A stretch of DNA of 64,000 nt from MED-G116 sp038147495 (lineage in GTDB: Bacteria > Pseudomonadota > Alphaproteobacteria > Puniceispirillales > Puniceispirillaceae), in NCBI GenBank assembly GCA_038147495.1, contig JAYQTT010000002.1:248001-312000 (forward strand), in the 5' to 3' direction. The notes under the pieces were generated by a model. That model did no database searches, was not told the origin of the DNA, and saw only the letters and a program-made list of their open reading frames with translations. Position 1 is the stretch's first letter, and each line of letters opens with the position of its first letter. Below are positions 42,285-51,043 of this stretch, piece after piece. The position numbers and the translations under genes were made by a program.

Positions 42285-43502
42285 TCAAGCTGGCTTAGCG
42301 GCGAAATACACCTCTGAGCCAATATTGAAATTCGTAGTGCCGGTATTTGTATGAGAGTCGCCAACAACCATGTCGCCGGGGTTGACCGGCTGGCCAGTTT
42401 TTGCCGCGATCCGCATCGCCTCAATGACTGCCAGCGTGCACAATCCTTCTCGGCCAGATACAAGCGGTGGTTCCTGGCCGAGTATCACCCGGGCAAAATG
42501 CTTGATCTGGTTAACCAATGGATCAGCCGGTTCAACAGGCAGTTTGGATGACGACATCGGCGACCACCAGTCAGGTTTATCGTCGTGACGCCACAAAGTC
42601 AGATCCGGGATGGAGAGTGCCCCATGGCTACCGCTGATCTGATACGCACTTTGAGCGGTGAATGGATAAAGCGGGTATTCGCTTGATGTGAATTCCCAGC
42701 TCCATGGTGATACTGCGCTGTCAGATACGCTGACCACACCAATCCCACCATTTTCGAAGCTTAGCAGTGCCGCGGCAATACTCTCGGTTTCATAGCCACG
42801 CATCGACGGGGATAGCTGTGCTTGAACATTAATGATGTCACCACATAAATATCTCAATAAATCAATATCGTGAACAAGATTTACAGAAATGGGCCCGGCG
42901 CCTTTCTTTTTGCGCCACGGTGCAATTTCAAAATAATCATCAGGCTTGTAAAACCAGCATTTAGCGTCAACAACGCGGATATCACCGACCTGCCCGCTGT
43001 CCAAGGCCGCCTTGGCTTGCTGAATGACGGGGTTAAACCTGCGATGATGACCAACCATCACAGGAACGCCAAAATCCTCTGATTTTTCGACAATCAAACG
43101 TGCCGAGGCAAGGTCATCTGCGATCGGTTTCTCGATCAAGACCGGAATGCCTGCCTCGATACAATCCACCCCCTGTGATACATGAAGATTAGTTGGTGTC
43201 GACAAGATAATGCCATCCGGGCGGGTGTTGATGATCATCTCTGACAGATCACTGTAACCAGCGATACCAGCCTGTTCGGCGAGTTCCAGAATATTGTCAT
43301 CTGTGTCGACAACTGCGCAAATGTTGGCTGAGTCAATGTGGCTGAGCGCAGCCAGATGTCTACGGCCAACAAGGCCCATGCCGACAATGGCCAAACGAAC
43401 TGCAGTGTCACCGGCGCGCGGTTCTGTGCGACTCGCGATCAACAGGTCTGTGACTGATGTGGCTTCGGCATTTGTCATCTTAAAACCGGACCACCACCGC
43501 AT
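42285..43502 (-). CDS. Gfo/Idh/MocA family oxidoreductase
   Basis: The 405-residue protein has the dinucleotide-binding motif LAIVGMGLVGRRHLAAL at about residues 37-53, EKPIADDLASARLIVE with the catalytic-site lysine, and GHHRRFNPVIQQAK. It should oxidise or reduce a sugar, cyclitol or sugar acid with NAD(P). The start is uncertain (ATG 43502 or 43478). It is the first gene of the operon Gfo - dctP - dctQ - dctM - shikimate-type dehydrogenase, which suggests catabolism of an imported polyol or cyclic acid by two dehydrogenases. Confidence 0.9.
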   Translation of the reverse strand: MRWWSGFKMTNAEATSVTDLLIASRTEPRAGDTAVRLAIVGMGLVGRRHLAALSHIDSANICAVVDTDDNILELAEQAGIAGYSDLSEMIINTRPDGIILSTPTNLHVSQGVDCIEAGIPVLIEKPIADDLASARLIVEKSEDFGVPVMVGHHRRFNPVIQQAKAALDSGQVGDIRVVDAKCWFYKPDDYFEIAPWRKKKGAGPISVNLVHDIDLLRYLCGDIINVQAQLSPSMRGYETESIAAALLSFENGGIGVVSVSDSAVSPWSWEFTSSEYPLYPFTAQSAYQISGSHGALSIPDLTLWRHDDKPDWWSPMSSSKLPVEPADPLVNQIKHFARVILGQEPPLVSGREGLCTLAVIEAMRIAAKTGQPVNPGDMVVGDSHTNTGTTNFNIGSEVYFAAKPA

Positions 43503-43531
43503 TTGACTGTATTCAGGATGTGCTTTTCAAA

Positions 43532-43559
43532 AAATATCATGTGGTATTATAAATATCAT
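43532..43559. promoter_or_regulatory. Candidate GntR/FCD operator in the divergent promoter
   Basis: The very AT-rich 171-base region between the Gfo gene and the GntR gene contains AAATATCAT twice (43532-43540 and 43551-43559) and an imperfect inverted repeat TGGTAT/ATATCA (43542-43547 and 43553-43558) spaced by five bases. This is a suitable target for the dimeric regulator encoded at 43674. The assignment rests on position and symmetry only. Confidence 0.4.
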
Positions 43560-43673
43560 ATATTTTTAATTATCAATGATTTTATACGATTTTTGCCAGT
43601 GTGGACTTAGCTGTCAGAAACCGTGATAAAGGATTTGCGGATCAGATAAACACATTAGTGATGGTCGGGACAG

Positions 43674-44363
43674 ATGATGCACAAGAACCACATCAACCTT
43701 GGTTTTCTCGTTGGCTCACCTCAGAGTACGGTGGCCCGAACCACTTACGAAAAACTCAAGCATGACATCATCTTTGGCAAGTTAAAGCCTGGCAGCAAGT
43801 TGAAGCTTGAAACATTGAAAGATGATTATGCGGCAAGTGTTTCAACACTGCGTGAGACATTGAACCGGCTTGCCAGTGATGGCTTTGTGTCGGCGGAGGA
43901 ACAGCGTGGTTTTTTTGTAACCCCGATTTCAACAGAAGACCTCGGTGAAATAGCCAATTTACGTATATTGCTTGAGTGTCATGCTCTGACTGAGTCTCTT
44001 CAAAACGGCGATGACGATTGGGAAGCCGATGTCGTTGGAGCATACCATAAACTCAGCATGACTGAACGCCGCATGCAAAATGGCGATGAAACTGATTTGG
44101 AGACATGGAAACACCATGACTGGCAATTTCACTTGTCACTGATCCGCGCTTGTAATTCCAATAATCTGTTGGAACTTCATGCGACTTTGTTTGGCAAATA
44201 TTTGCGTTACCAGATGCTCATCCTGACCTATCGTGGTGAGGTCGCTCGGCAGGAGCACAAAGCGCTGTTTGACGCTGCTCTCGCGCGCGACAGCGTGAAC
44301 GCCACCCAGATGCTAAAAGATCACATCAACAATGGTGTAAAACACACGTTAGAACACATGTGA
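43674..44363 (+). CDS. GntR-family regulator, FCD subfamily
   Basis: The 229-residue protein has a GntR winged helix at about residues 18-82 (KLKHDIIFGKLKPGSKLKLE, then YAASVSTLRETLNRLASDGF) and an FCD effector domain with the metal-binding pattern beginning ILLECHALTESL and HHDWQFHLSLIRACNSNNLL. FCD regulators respond to small organic acids or sugars acids. It is divergent from the Gfo-TRAP-dehydrogenase operon and is its probable repressor. A second ATG lies one codon in. Confidence 0.9.
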   Translation: MMHKNHINLGFLVGSPQSTVARTTYEKLKHDIIFGKLKPGSKLKLETLKDDYAASVSTLRETLNRLASDGFVSAEEQRGFFVTPISTEDLGEIANLRILLECHALTESLQNGDDDWEADVVGAYHKLSMTERRMQNGDETDLETWKHHDWQFHLSLIRACNSNNLLELHATLFGKYLRYQMLILTYRGEVARQEHKALFDAALARDSVNATQMLKDHINNGVKHTLEHM

Positions 44364-44521
44364 AAACAATCATGGTCCGATACCTAGGTCAGTTGCGAAG
44401 CCTGTTCCCATAAAAAATCACACAAAATGGGTGAGGCGGCAGTGGTCAGAAGCGTTTCACTCCGCCAATCCAGATACCAAATCGGGCGTTGCAATTTGTT
44501 TTGGATTTTGAGGAAAGTTTG

Positions 44522-44611
44522 TGGCGGAGAGGGTGGGATTCGAACCCACGAAGGGCTCGCACCCTTGCCGGTTTTCAAGACCGGTGCATTCAACCGCTCT
44601 GCCACCTCTCC
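44522..44611 (-). tRNA. tRNA-Ser (UGA anticodon)
   Basis: On the minus strand the acceptor GGAGAGG (44611-44605) pairs with CCTCTCC (44532-44526), followed by discriminator G and an encoded CCA (44524-44522). The anticodon loop CTTGAAA reads UGA. A long variable arm follows the anticodon stem and the T-loop sequence GGTTCGAATCC is intact. At 90 bases it has the size of a type II serine tRNA. Confidence 0.97.
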
Positions 44612-44851
44612 GTTGGGAGACGGTGTAGAAATATAGTTGGCCTCTGTCAAGCGGTGTTTGCCAATTGTTTTTGCTTTATGGCGGTGCCCGACATTTTCCC
44701 ATTTTTATTCAGAGTGTTTTATCCAAAAGTACATTGCCGGAAATCTGGCATGATTTTACTGTTTACTCTGGGCAAAATTGGGCAGATAAGGCTGTTGCGG
44801 TCTGTGTTTTGCGCGCTGGCGGATGACCGATTGAAAATGAGGCAAGAGACG

Positions 44852-46606
44852 ATGAACAAGCCTGCTGTTGACGTAACCCCAAGGCGAGTGCCAGAACCGA
44901 GAAACAAAGGCTTTATCAGGCCGTTTGTCCTGACGCTCATCTTTGCTCTCTCCATGGTTGCTGTCTCCACGGTGCAACCGGTTTTTGCTCAGTATGGTGG
45001 GCGCACTGCAACCGTTGAGGTTGCGCCGTCAACCGAGGAGGTGCTCGCCATCTCTGCAGATGTGCAGGGCCGTGTTGTGGGCGGACCAGCTATCGCCATC
45101 ACCGCGGTTACCACGGCAATCACCGAAATGGAATCTCTGCGGATCGGCGATATGGTGCAAAAAGGCCAGATCATCGCAAGGCAGGACAGCACAAATCTTC
45201 GCCGTCAACTCGAACTTGTGCGGATAAGACATGCCGATGCCAAAGTGCGGTTGAAAGATGCAATTGAGACACATGTCGAGAACAAAGACCGGCTGGTGCG
45301 AAGAGGCGAGGTTTTGTCTCTGGCCCTGCAGGATGCCGAACAGAACGTCATTGAACTTGAGCAGGATCTTCAGCATGAGCAGGATTTGATTGCGGTAAAT
45401 CGCCAACAATACGAGCTGTTGTCCGGTAAATCTGATCGTGCGAAAGACCTGTCGGAACGCAACGCGCTCTCTGTTGACGCGGCTGAGACAGCTTTTGGTT
45501 CAGCCTTGAACGCACAACAACAGCTATTGTCTCGTGAGGCAACAATCACTCGAAAGTCGGCACAGTTGGCGCGCGCCAGAACAGCGTTGTCCCGCACACG
45601 TCTTGAACGTGATCAAAATGAGCGTGACCTGCAGGCGCTAAATGAAAACCAACAGGCGAGAATCAAGATCGAAATTCGCCAGCTGGAGCAGGACATTAAA
45701 AATCTTGAAGCTGATATCCGTGACACGGAAATAGCTTCGCCATCTGACGGCCAGATAGGGTTTTTGGCGGCGCTGCAACGTGGTTTCAGTCGAGAAGGTG
45801 ACGTCATTGCACGGATCATTGATCCCGATGATTTTGAGATTGAAGCCGAAATACCCGTTGAATATATGGGTTTCCTGATGCAGGCAAAGCAGATCAGAGG
45901 GCGTGATCTGCAAGGGAATTTGATGTCCCTGAAGCCGCGCGCAGTGTTACCTGTGCAAAATGCGCGAACTGGCACTCAAACGGTGCGGTTTGCCGCGAAT
46001 GAAGGGCTGCCTAAACAGGTTACGGCTGAAAATGCTGTCATCGTGATTAAGGTTCCGACAACAAGTCCGGCGCCGGTTGTCGTTGTGCCGAAAGACGCTG
46101 TTTTGCCGGTTCCGGGTGGGCATGTTGTCTATGTTGCAGCTGATGGTGTCGCCAAGAAGACGGCAATCCAGCTTGGCGATGCGGTTGGCGAGAATTTTGT
46201 CGTGATGTCCGGTCTTGCAGCCGGTGTTGATGTGATCATCCGTGGTAACGAGGCGCTGACTGACGGCAAGAAAATCAAAATCGGTGGTGAGGCCCCACAA
46301 CAGAAGCCCCAGACATCAGCGGGAGAGGCATGGACCCTTAACTGGACAACCCAGCGTGGGCCTGCATCGGCAGATCTGGTCATCGGTAAGGAGAAATCCA
46401 CTTTCAATGATGAAGAAATTACCGTTGTCCGGGCTGGCGACAGTGTCAATTTCATCGGCAAATTATATCTGCCTTTTGGTACGTTGGAACTCGATTTTCA
46501 GGGTCAGATTAATGGCAATGAAATGACTGGCAAGGTGACATTACGCGGCCTGCCAAGCGGGCGTGAACCGGTGCTTGACTTCACTGGCACAAAGGATGCC
46601 GGATAA
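44852..46606 (+). CDS. RND efflux periplasmic adaptor (membrane fusion protein) with extra C-terminal domain
   Basis: Read from ATG 44852 (44837 also possible; translation further upstream runs through the tRNA-Ser region and is not coding), the 584-residue protein has a signal-anchor (FIRPFVLTLIFALSMVAVST), a split lipoyl region, long coiled-coil arms (about residues 115-300, rich in Gln, Glu and Arg) and beta-barrel and MP domains ending at about 480. Beyond that lie roughly 95 residues (WTLNWTTQRGPASADLVIGK to the end) forming a predicted beta-rich domain not usual in adaptors. It links the RND pump to an outer-membrane channel. It overlaps the RND gene by one base. Confidence 0.88.
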   Translation: MNKPAVDVTPRRVPEPRNKGFIRPFVLTLIFALSMVAVSTVQPVFAQYGGRTATVEVAPSTEEVLAISADVQGRVVGGPAIAITAVTTAITEMESLRIGDMVQKGQIIARQDSTNLRRQLELVRIRHADAKVRLKDAIETHVENKDRLVRRGEVLSLALQDAEQNVIELEQDLQHEQDLIAVNRQQYELLSGKSDRAKDLSERNALSVDAAETAFGSALNAQQQLLSREATITRKSAQLARARTALSRTRLERDQNERDLQALNENQQARIKIEIRQLEQDIKNLEADIRDTEIASPSDGQIGFLAALQRGFSREGDVIARIIDPDDFEIEAEIPVEYMGFLMQAKQIRGRDLQGNLMSLKPRAVLPVQNARTGTQTVRFAANEGLPKQVTAENAVIVIKVPTTSPAPVVVVPKDAVLPVPGGHVVYVAADGVAKKTAIQLGDAVGENFVVMSGLAAGVDVIIRGNEALTDGKKIKIGGEAPQQKPQTSAGEAWTLNWTTQRGPASADLVIGKEKSTFNDEEITVVRAGDSVNFIGKLYLPFGTLELDFQGQINGNEMTGKVTLRGLPSGREPVLDFTGTKDAG

Positions 46607-49600
46607 TGGGCGGGCTTATAAAAACGTCAATTGAGCGTCCGGTCGCTGTTCTGGCGCTCGTATTGCTGACCATATTGTTTGGAGCTGTGGCACTGAGCAA
46701 TATCCCGATCCAGATGAGCCCGGATATTGAAAAGCCCATTCTGGAGGTGCGTGTGGCTTGGCCGGGCGCCACCCCGGAGGATGTCGACCGTGAGATCGTT
46801 GGCCGGTTGGAAAACGAACTTGCTTCGCTGAATGGCATTGAAGAAATGTCCTCGCGTTCATCACGGGGGCAGGCGCGTGTCACGCTGACCTATGGCGTTG
46901 ATCAGGATATGGACAAGGCGCTGGTGCTGCTGCTCAGTAAATTGTCGTCCGTGAGTAATCTGCCAAATGAATCTCGAACCCCGCGGGTGCGGACATCCAA
47001 CTCAGATGACAGCCCAATCGCCCGACTGGCTCTTGCCGCGAAGGATGGAAGCGATACGAATCTTGAGGGCCTTGGAAATTTTCTTGAAAACCAGATCGTC
47101 GAGCCGCTCGGACGGATTGATGGTGTGTCCGAAGTGACATATTACGGTGGTGGAAGTCGGGAAATGCGGGTCTTTATCGATCCCGACAAGCTTGTGCAGT
47201 ACAGCCTCACCCTCAGCGAGGTGATTGATGCGTTGCGGTCTTCATCAACGATGATGAGCGTTGGTGTTGTCAATGAAGGCAAGCGGACTTACGCGGTGCG
47301 CGCTGAGGCAGTGAATTACACACCTGAAACGGCGGCGCGAATAGTTGTGCGAACAGATGTCTCGCCAACCGGTACACTTGTGCCGCTGTTGCTATCGGAC
47401 ATCGCGACGATAAAGCTTCAGGTTGAAGAAAGTACCAGTTTCCGGCGGCTCATGGGTAAAGATGCGATCATCATCAATGTCCTGCGCGCACAGGGAACAA
47501 ATGTGGTCGAAACCATGGAGCGACTCAATAATGCGGTCCAGTCGCTTAACGAGACCGTGCTCGCATCACGCGGACTTGATCTTTATATCGTTTATGACGA
47601 GACAAAATACATCTCCTCTGCGATTGATCTAGTGCAGCAAAATATCTGGATCGGCGGCCTGCTTGCCTTGCTTATATTGCTGATATTTTTGCGCAGTGCA
47701 TTACCGACCATCATTGTCTTTGCCGCGATACCTGTGTCTGTTATTGGCACATTTGTGGCGATTGCCGGTCTTGGCCTGTCGATCAATGTGATTTCGCTTG
47801 CCGGGCTTGCCTTTGCGGTTGGGATGGTTGTCGATGCATCCATCGTCAGCCTCGAGAATATTTTCAGGTTGCGTCAGCGCGGCATGACCGCGGTAAATGC
47901 GTCCTATCATGGGGCGCGGCAGGTTTGGGCGCCAATTCTGGGTTCGGCGCTGACGACTGTGATCGTTTTCATTCCCGTGCTGATGTTGAAACTTCCGGTT
48001 GGCCAATTGTTCCGGGACATTGGTATCGCCATTTCAGTGTCGGTGCTGATTTCGGTGATCGTGTCTGTGACTGTTATTCCAGCGCTGGCGTCCCGTCTGT
48101 TACAGGGTAGCCAAGACCGCTTCAGCAACCTGAAGGCGCTTCCCGTTATTGACCGGTTCGCACGTGGATTTGCCGAGATGATCATCGGCTATTCTAAAAT
48201 GGCGGTCCAACGCCGCGGGCTTGGGGTGACGGTCGTGGCAGGTGTGCTCGCTGTCGCCATCGGGTTCTCAGCTAAATTCATGCCACAGCTGGATTATCTT
48301 CCGGATGGTAACGCCAATTTTGTCTTTGGGCGGATTTTTGTTCCACCTGGCTATTCGATGGATGAAACAGTTCGCATTGCCAAAAAGATGGAAGATGCAG
48401 CTCGGCCATATTGGGGCGATGACGTCCCGGCCGATGGCCCGCCAGCGATTGAAAGATTTTTCTTCGTGGCGTTTTCCGGTGGTGCATTTGCGGGTGCGTC
48501 TGCGGTTGATCCAAGCCGCGTTTCGGAACTTCAAGGCGTTTTGATGACGCCGATCTTTTCTGAACCGGGCGCTGGTGCTTTTGTGCGTCAGTCCTCTCTT
48601 TTTGGCCGCTCGGTTGGCGGCTCCAGATCGATCAGACTGGACGTATCCGGCCCGGACCGTGATGCGATTTTGCCGATCGCCTACAGGCTCAATGAAGTGC
48701 TCTCAGAGCGTTTTTCGCGGCGCGATGGCCATCAAATCAGGGCGATCCCCAATTTGGATAATGGGGCGCCTCAAATTCGTATCTCACCCGATCTGACCGC
48801 GCTTGCCCGTGCTGGTGTGTCTGTTCGTGAGCTTGCATCATCTGTAGATGTTTTCAATGACGGAACAAATGTGATTCAAATCCCGATTGCCGGTGAGCTG
48901 ATTGATATGGTGTTATCCGGCAAGGACGCACGTGAGTTGTCCGCGGCGCGGCTATCAAACATTCCCATTGTGACAAGAACAGGCAACGTCCTGCGTCTTG
49001 ATCAACTGGCCCGTGTCGAGATCATAAGCTCGCCCGAGCAAATCACGCGTTTAGGTGGTCGCCAGTCGCTCTCACTCCAGCTTCGGCCGAATGAAAATCT
49101 GGCACTGGAAGAAGCGGTGCGCGTGATTGAGGAAGAAATCCTGCCCGAACTTCGGGAAGATGCATCAGAGGTGGGTGTCTCTATCGCGGTTCAAGGCGCG
49201 GCAAGCGCGCTTGAAAAGACATGGAAAGCGATGCAGGCGAACGTATTGACGGCGATTGGTGTGATTTTCTTGTTGCTCGTCGTCCTTCTGCGCAATTTTC
49301 TACTTCCTCTGATCATTCTGCTGGCGATACCCGTTGCCGCGGCGGGAGGAATTGCTGGACTTGCCTTGCTGAATATTTTTGTCCGCCAGCCGCTTGATAT
49401 GCTGACCATGCTTGGTTTTGTTATATTGACAGGGGTGGTGGTCAACAACGCCATTTTGATGATTGAGCAGGCGATGCTGCACATTCGTGAAGAATCGATG
49501 GATGTCGGCGAGGCGATCATTGAGGCAACACGTAATCGGATCAGACCGATTTTCATGTCCACGATGACATCACTTTTCGGCCTTGTTCCGTTGGTGATTT

Positions 49601-49800
49601 TCCCCGGCGCCGGGTCTGAGTTATATCGTGGGCTCGGTGTTGTGGTGTTCGGGGGATTGGCACTGTCGACCATTGCCACACTTGTCATTGTGCCACCCTT
49701 GCTGGCGATTGCGCTGAAGTCACGGCTTGCCGACAGCGAAGCTATAGCTGTTGATATTGACATTGCGCCGGACACCTCGGATGCCAAAGCGGGCGTTTGA
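46606..49800 (+). CDS. RND-family efflux permease
   Basis: The 1064-residue inner-membrane protein has the twelve-helix HAE-type RND plan: an N-terminal helix (PVAVLALVLLTILFGAVALS), a large periplasmic loop with VRVAWPGATPEDVDREIVGR, helices 2-6 including GLAFAVGMVVDASIVSLENI with the proton-relay Asp, and the second half with GFVILTGVVVNNAILMIEQA. It exports a hydrophobic or amphipathic compound with the adaptor encoded just upstream. No outer-membrane factor gene is nearby. The substrate is unknown. Confidence 0.93.
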   Translation: MGGLIKTSIERPVAVLALVLLTILFGAVALSNIPIQMSPDIEKPILEVRVAWPGATPEDVDREIVGRLENELASLNGIEEMSSRSSRGQARVTLTYGVDQDMDKALVLLLSKLSSVSNLPNESRTPRVRTSNSDDSPIARLALAAKDGSDTNLEGLGNFLENQIVEPLGRIDGVSEVTYYGGGSREMRVFIDPDKLVQYSLTLSEVIDALRSSSTMMSVGVVNEGKRTYAVRAEAVNYTPETAARIVVRTDVSPTGTLVPLLLSDIATIKLQVEESTSFRRLMGKDAIIINVLRAQGTNVVETMERLNNAVQSLNETVLASRGLDLYIVYDETKYISSAIDLVQQNIWIGGLLALLILLIFLRSALPTIIVFAAIPVSVIGTFVAIAGLGLSINVISLAGLAFAVGMVVDASIVSLENIFRLRQRGMTAVNASYHGARQVWAPILGSALTTVIVFIPVLMLKLPVGQLFRDIGIAISVSVLISVIVSVTVIPALASRLLQGSQDRFSNLKALPVIDRFARGFAEMIIGYSKMAVQRRGLGVTVVAGVLAVAIGFSAKFMPQLDYLPDGNANFVFGRIFVPPGYSMDETVRIAKKMEDAARPYWGDDVPADGPPAIERFFFVAFSGGAFAGASAVDPSRVSELQGVLMTPIFSEPGAGAFVRQSSLFGRSVGGSRSIRLDVSGPDRDAILPIAYRLNEVLSERFSRRDGHQIRAIPNLDNGAPQIRISPDLTALARAGVSVRELASSVDVFNDGTNVIQIPIAGELIDMVLSGKDARELSAARLSNIPIVTRTGNVLRLDQLARVEIISSPEQITRLGGRQSLSLQLRPNENLALEEAVRVIEEEILPELREDASEVGVSIAVQGAASALEKTWKAMQANVLTAIGVIFLLLVVLLRNFLLPLIILLAIPVAAAGGIAGLALLNIFVRQPLDMLTMLGFVILTGVVVNNAILMIEQAMLHIREESMDVGEAIIEATRNRIRPIFMSTMTSLFGLVPLVIFPGAGSELYRGLGVVVFGGLALSTIATLVIVPPLLAIALKSRLADSEAIAVDIDIAPDTSDAKAGV

Positions 49801-49939
49801 CTGCGGGTGATGTGAAGTCAAATTTGTGAACCCATAACGCAATCGTCTGTTGCCACAGCTTGTGGTATCACGATACGATACCCACAATATGATGCGGTTT
49901 GCTGTTGATCTTATTGGATCGGCAACAAGGCTTCTTGCA

Positions 49940-49967
49940 AGAATCTACTTTGCGAGAATCTACTTTG
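49940..49967 (+). repeat. Short tandem direct repeat upstream of the lytic transglycosylase
   Basis: AGAATCTACTTTG occurs twice (49940-49952 and 49955-49967), a 15-base period. It lies in the 205-base gap between the RND gene and the murein transglycosylase start. If the longer open frame from 49850 were translated it would give repeated RIYFARIYF, but that start is not favoured. Function unknown. Confidence 0.5.
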
Positions 49968-50005
49968 TAAAAATCTGCAGGCAGGCAGTTCGGGGGTGTT
50001 TGATC

Positions 50006-51037
50006 ATGATAGCGACAGCAACAAAGATGTCATTTTGTGTTCGGCACTTAATGATCATTGCCTTCATGGGTCTTGCCGGAATCATAGGGCTTGCTTTGTT
50101 GTCACCCAGCGCGTCGGCGGAAGATGCAAATTTCTCAAGCTGGATGAAATCATTCCGTGTTGAAGCGATGGAAAAGGGGATCTCGCAAGAGACGCTTGAC
50201 AGGGCGCTTGGCGGCATAGCTCCGCTGCCTCGGGTGATTGAACTTGATCGAAGCCAGCCTGAGTTCAAACTGACATTTGAAGAATATTTATCCAAGGTCG
50301 TCTCGCCGACCCGAAAGCGCATCGCCGCACAAAAGCTTGCAGAACATGATGAACTGCTGACCAAAATTTCACAGAAATATGGTGTTCAAAAACGCTACCT
50401 CGTCACCTTCTGGGGTGTGGAAACAAGTTTTGGCAAATATCTTGGTTCATTCAATGTGCCGCAATCACTGGCAACATTGGCATTCGATGGCCGCCGCAGT
50501 GACTATTTCCGCGGTGAATTGCTGAATGCCCTGACGATACTCGAGCAGGGTCATATTGCGCCAGAGGACATGAAGGGATCATGGGCGGGTGCCATGGGGC
50601 AAAGCCAGTTTATGCCGTCCAGCTTCCTGAATTACGCGGTTGATTGGGATGGCGATGGCCGCCGTGACATATGGGCCAGTAAGGCGGATGTCTTTGCTTC
50701 ATCGGCAAACTATCTGGCCAAGGCAGGCTGGCGTGACGATATCACCTGGGGACGCGAGGTAAAATTGCCGTCTGGTCTTCAGGTCAAGGGCAAGAATGCG
50801 ATGGCACTTGCTGACGCCAAAACCCAAATGCAGCTGGCTGAATGGGCAAGCGCAGGTGTGCGTTCGGTTGACGGTTCGGCGTTGCCAACGCGGGCATTGC
50901 AGGCGCGCCTTGTGATGCCGTCAGGAGACGAGGGTCGCGCGTTTCTCGTATATAGCAATTTCGACTCAATCCTGCGCTGGAACCGTTCCAATTATTATGC
51001 GCTTGCGATAGGCTTACTCTCAGACACGTTGCGGTAG
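50006..51037 (+). CDS. Lytic murein transglycosylase, MltB type
   Basis: Read from ATG 50006 (GGGGGTG about nine bases before), the 343-residue protein has an N-terminal signal sequence (HLMIIAFMGLAGIIGLALLS, cleavage likely after ASA) and the MltB/SLT fold: ITQKYGVQKRYLVTFWGVET-type segment with catalytic E139 in WGVETSFGKYLGSFN, then GAMGQSQFMPSSFLNYAVDW DGDGRRDIWAS. It cleaves peptidoglycan glycan strands to 1,6-anhydro ends. It lacks the lipoprotein Cys of E. coli MltB, so it is probably periplasmic. rlpA starts seven bases later. Confidence 0.9.
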   Translation: MIATATKMSFCVRHLMIIAFMGLAGIIGLALLSPSASAEDANFSSWMKSFRVEAMEKGISQETLDRALGGIAPLPRVIELDRSQPEFKLTFEEYLSKVVSPTRKRIAAQKLAEHDELLTKISQKYGVQKRYLVTFWGVETSFGKYLGSFNVPQSLATLAFDGRRSDYFRGELLNALTILEQGHIAPEDMKGSWAGAMGQSQFMPSSFLNYAVDWDGDGRRDIWASKADVFASSANYLAKAGWRDDITWGREVKLPSGLQVKGKNAMALADAKTQMQLAEWASAGVRSVDGSALPTRALQARLVMPSGDEGRAFLVYSNFDSILRWNRSNYYALAIGLLSDTLR

Positions 51038-51043
51038 GTTTAT

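Noticed and set aside
44489..44851. Upstream extension of the adaptor reading frame
   Set aside because: The frame runs through the tRNA-Ser gene and the extra residues show no adaptor features.
49850..50005. Longer N-terminus of the lytic transglycosylase
   Set aside because: It would place 52 residues encoded partly by a DNA repeat before a clear signal peptide.
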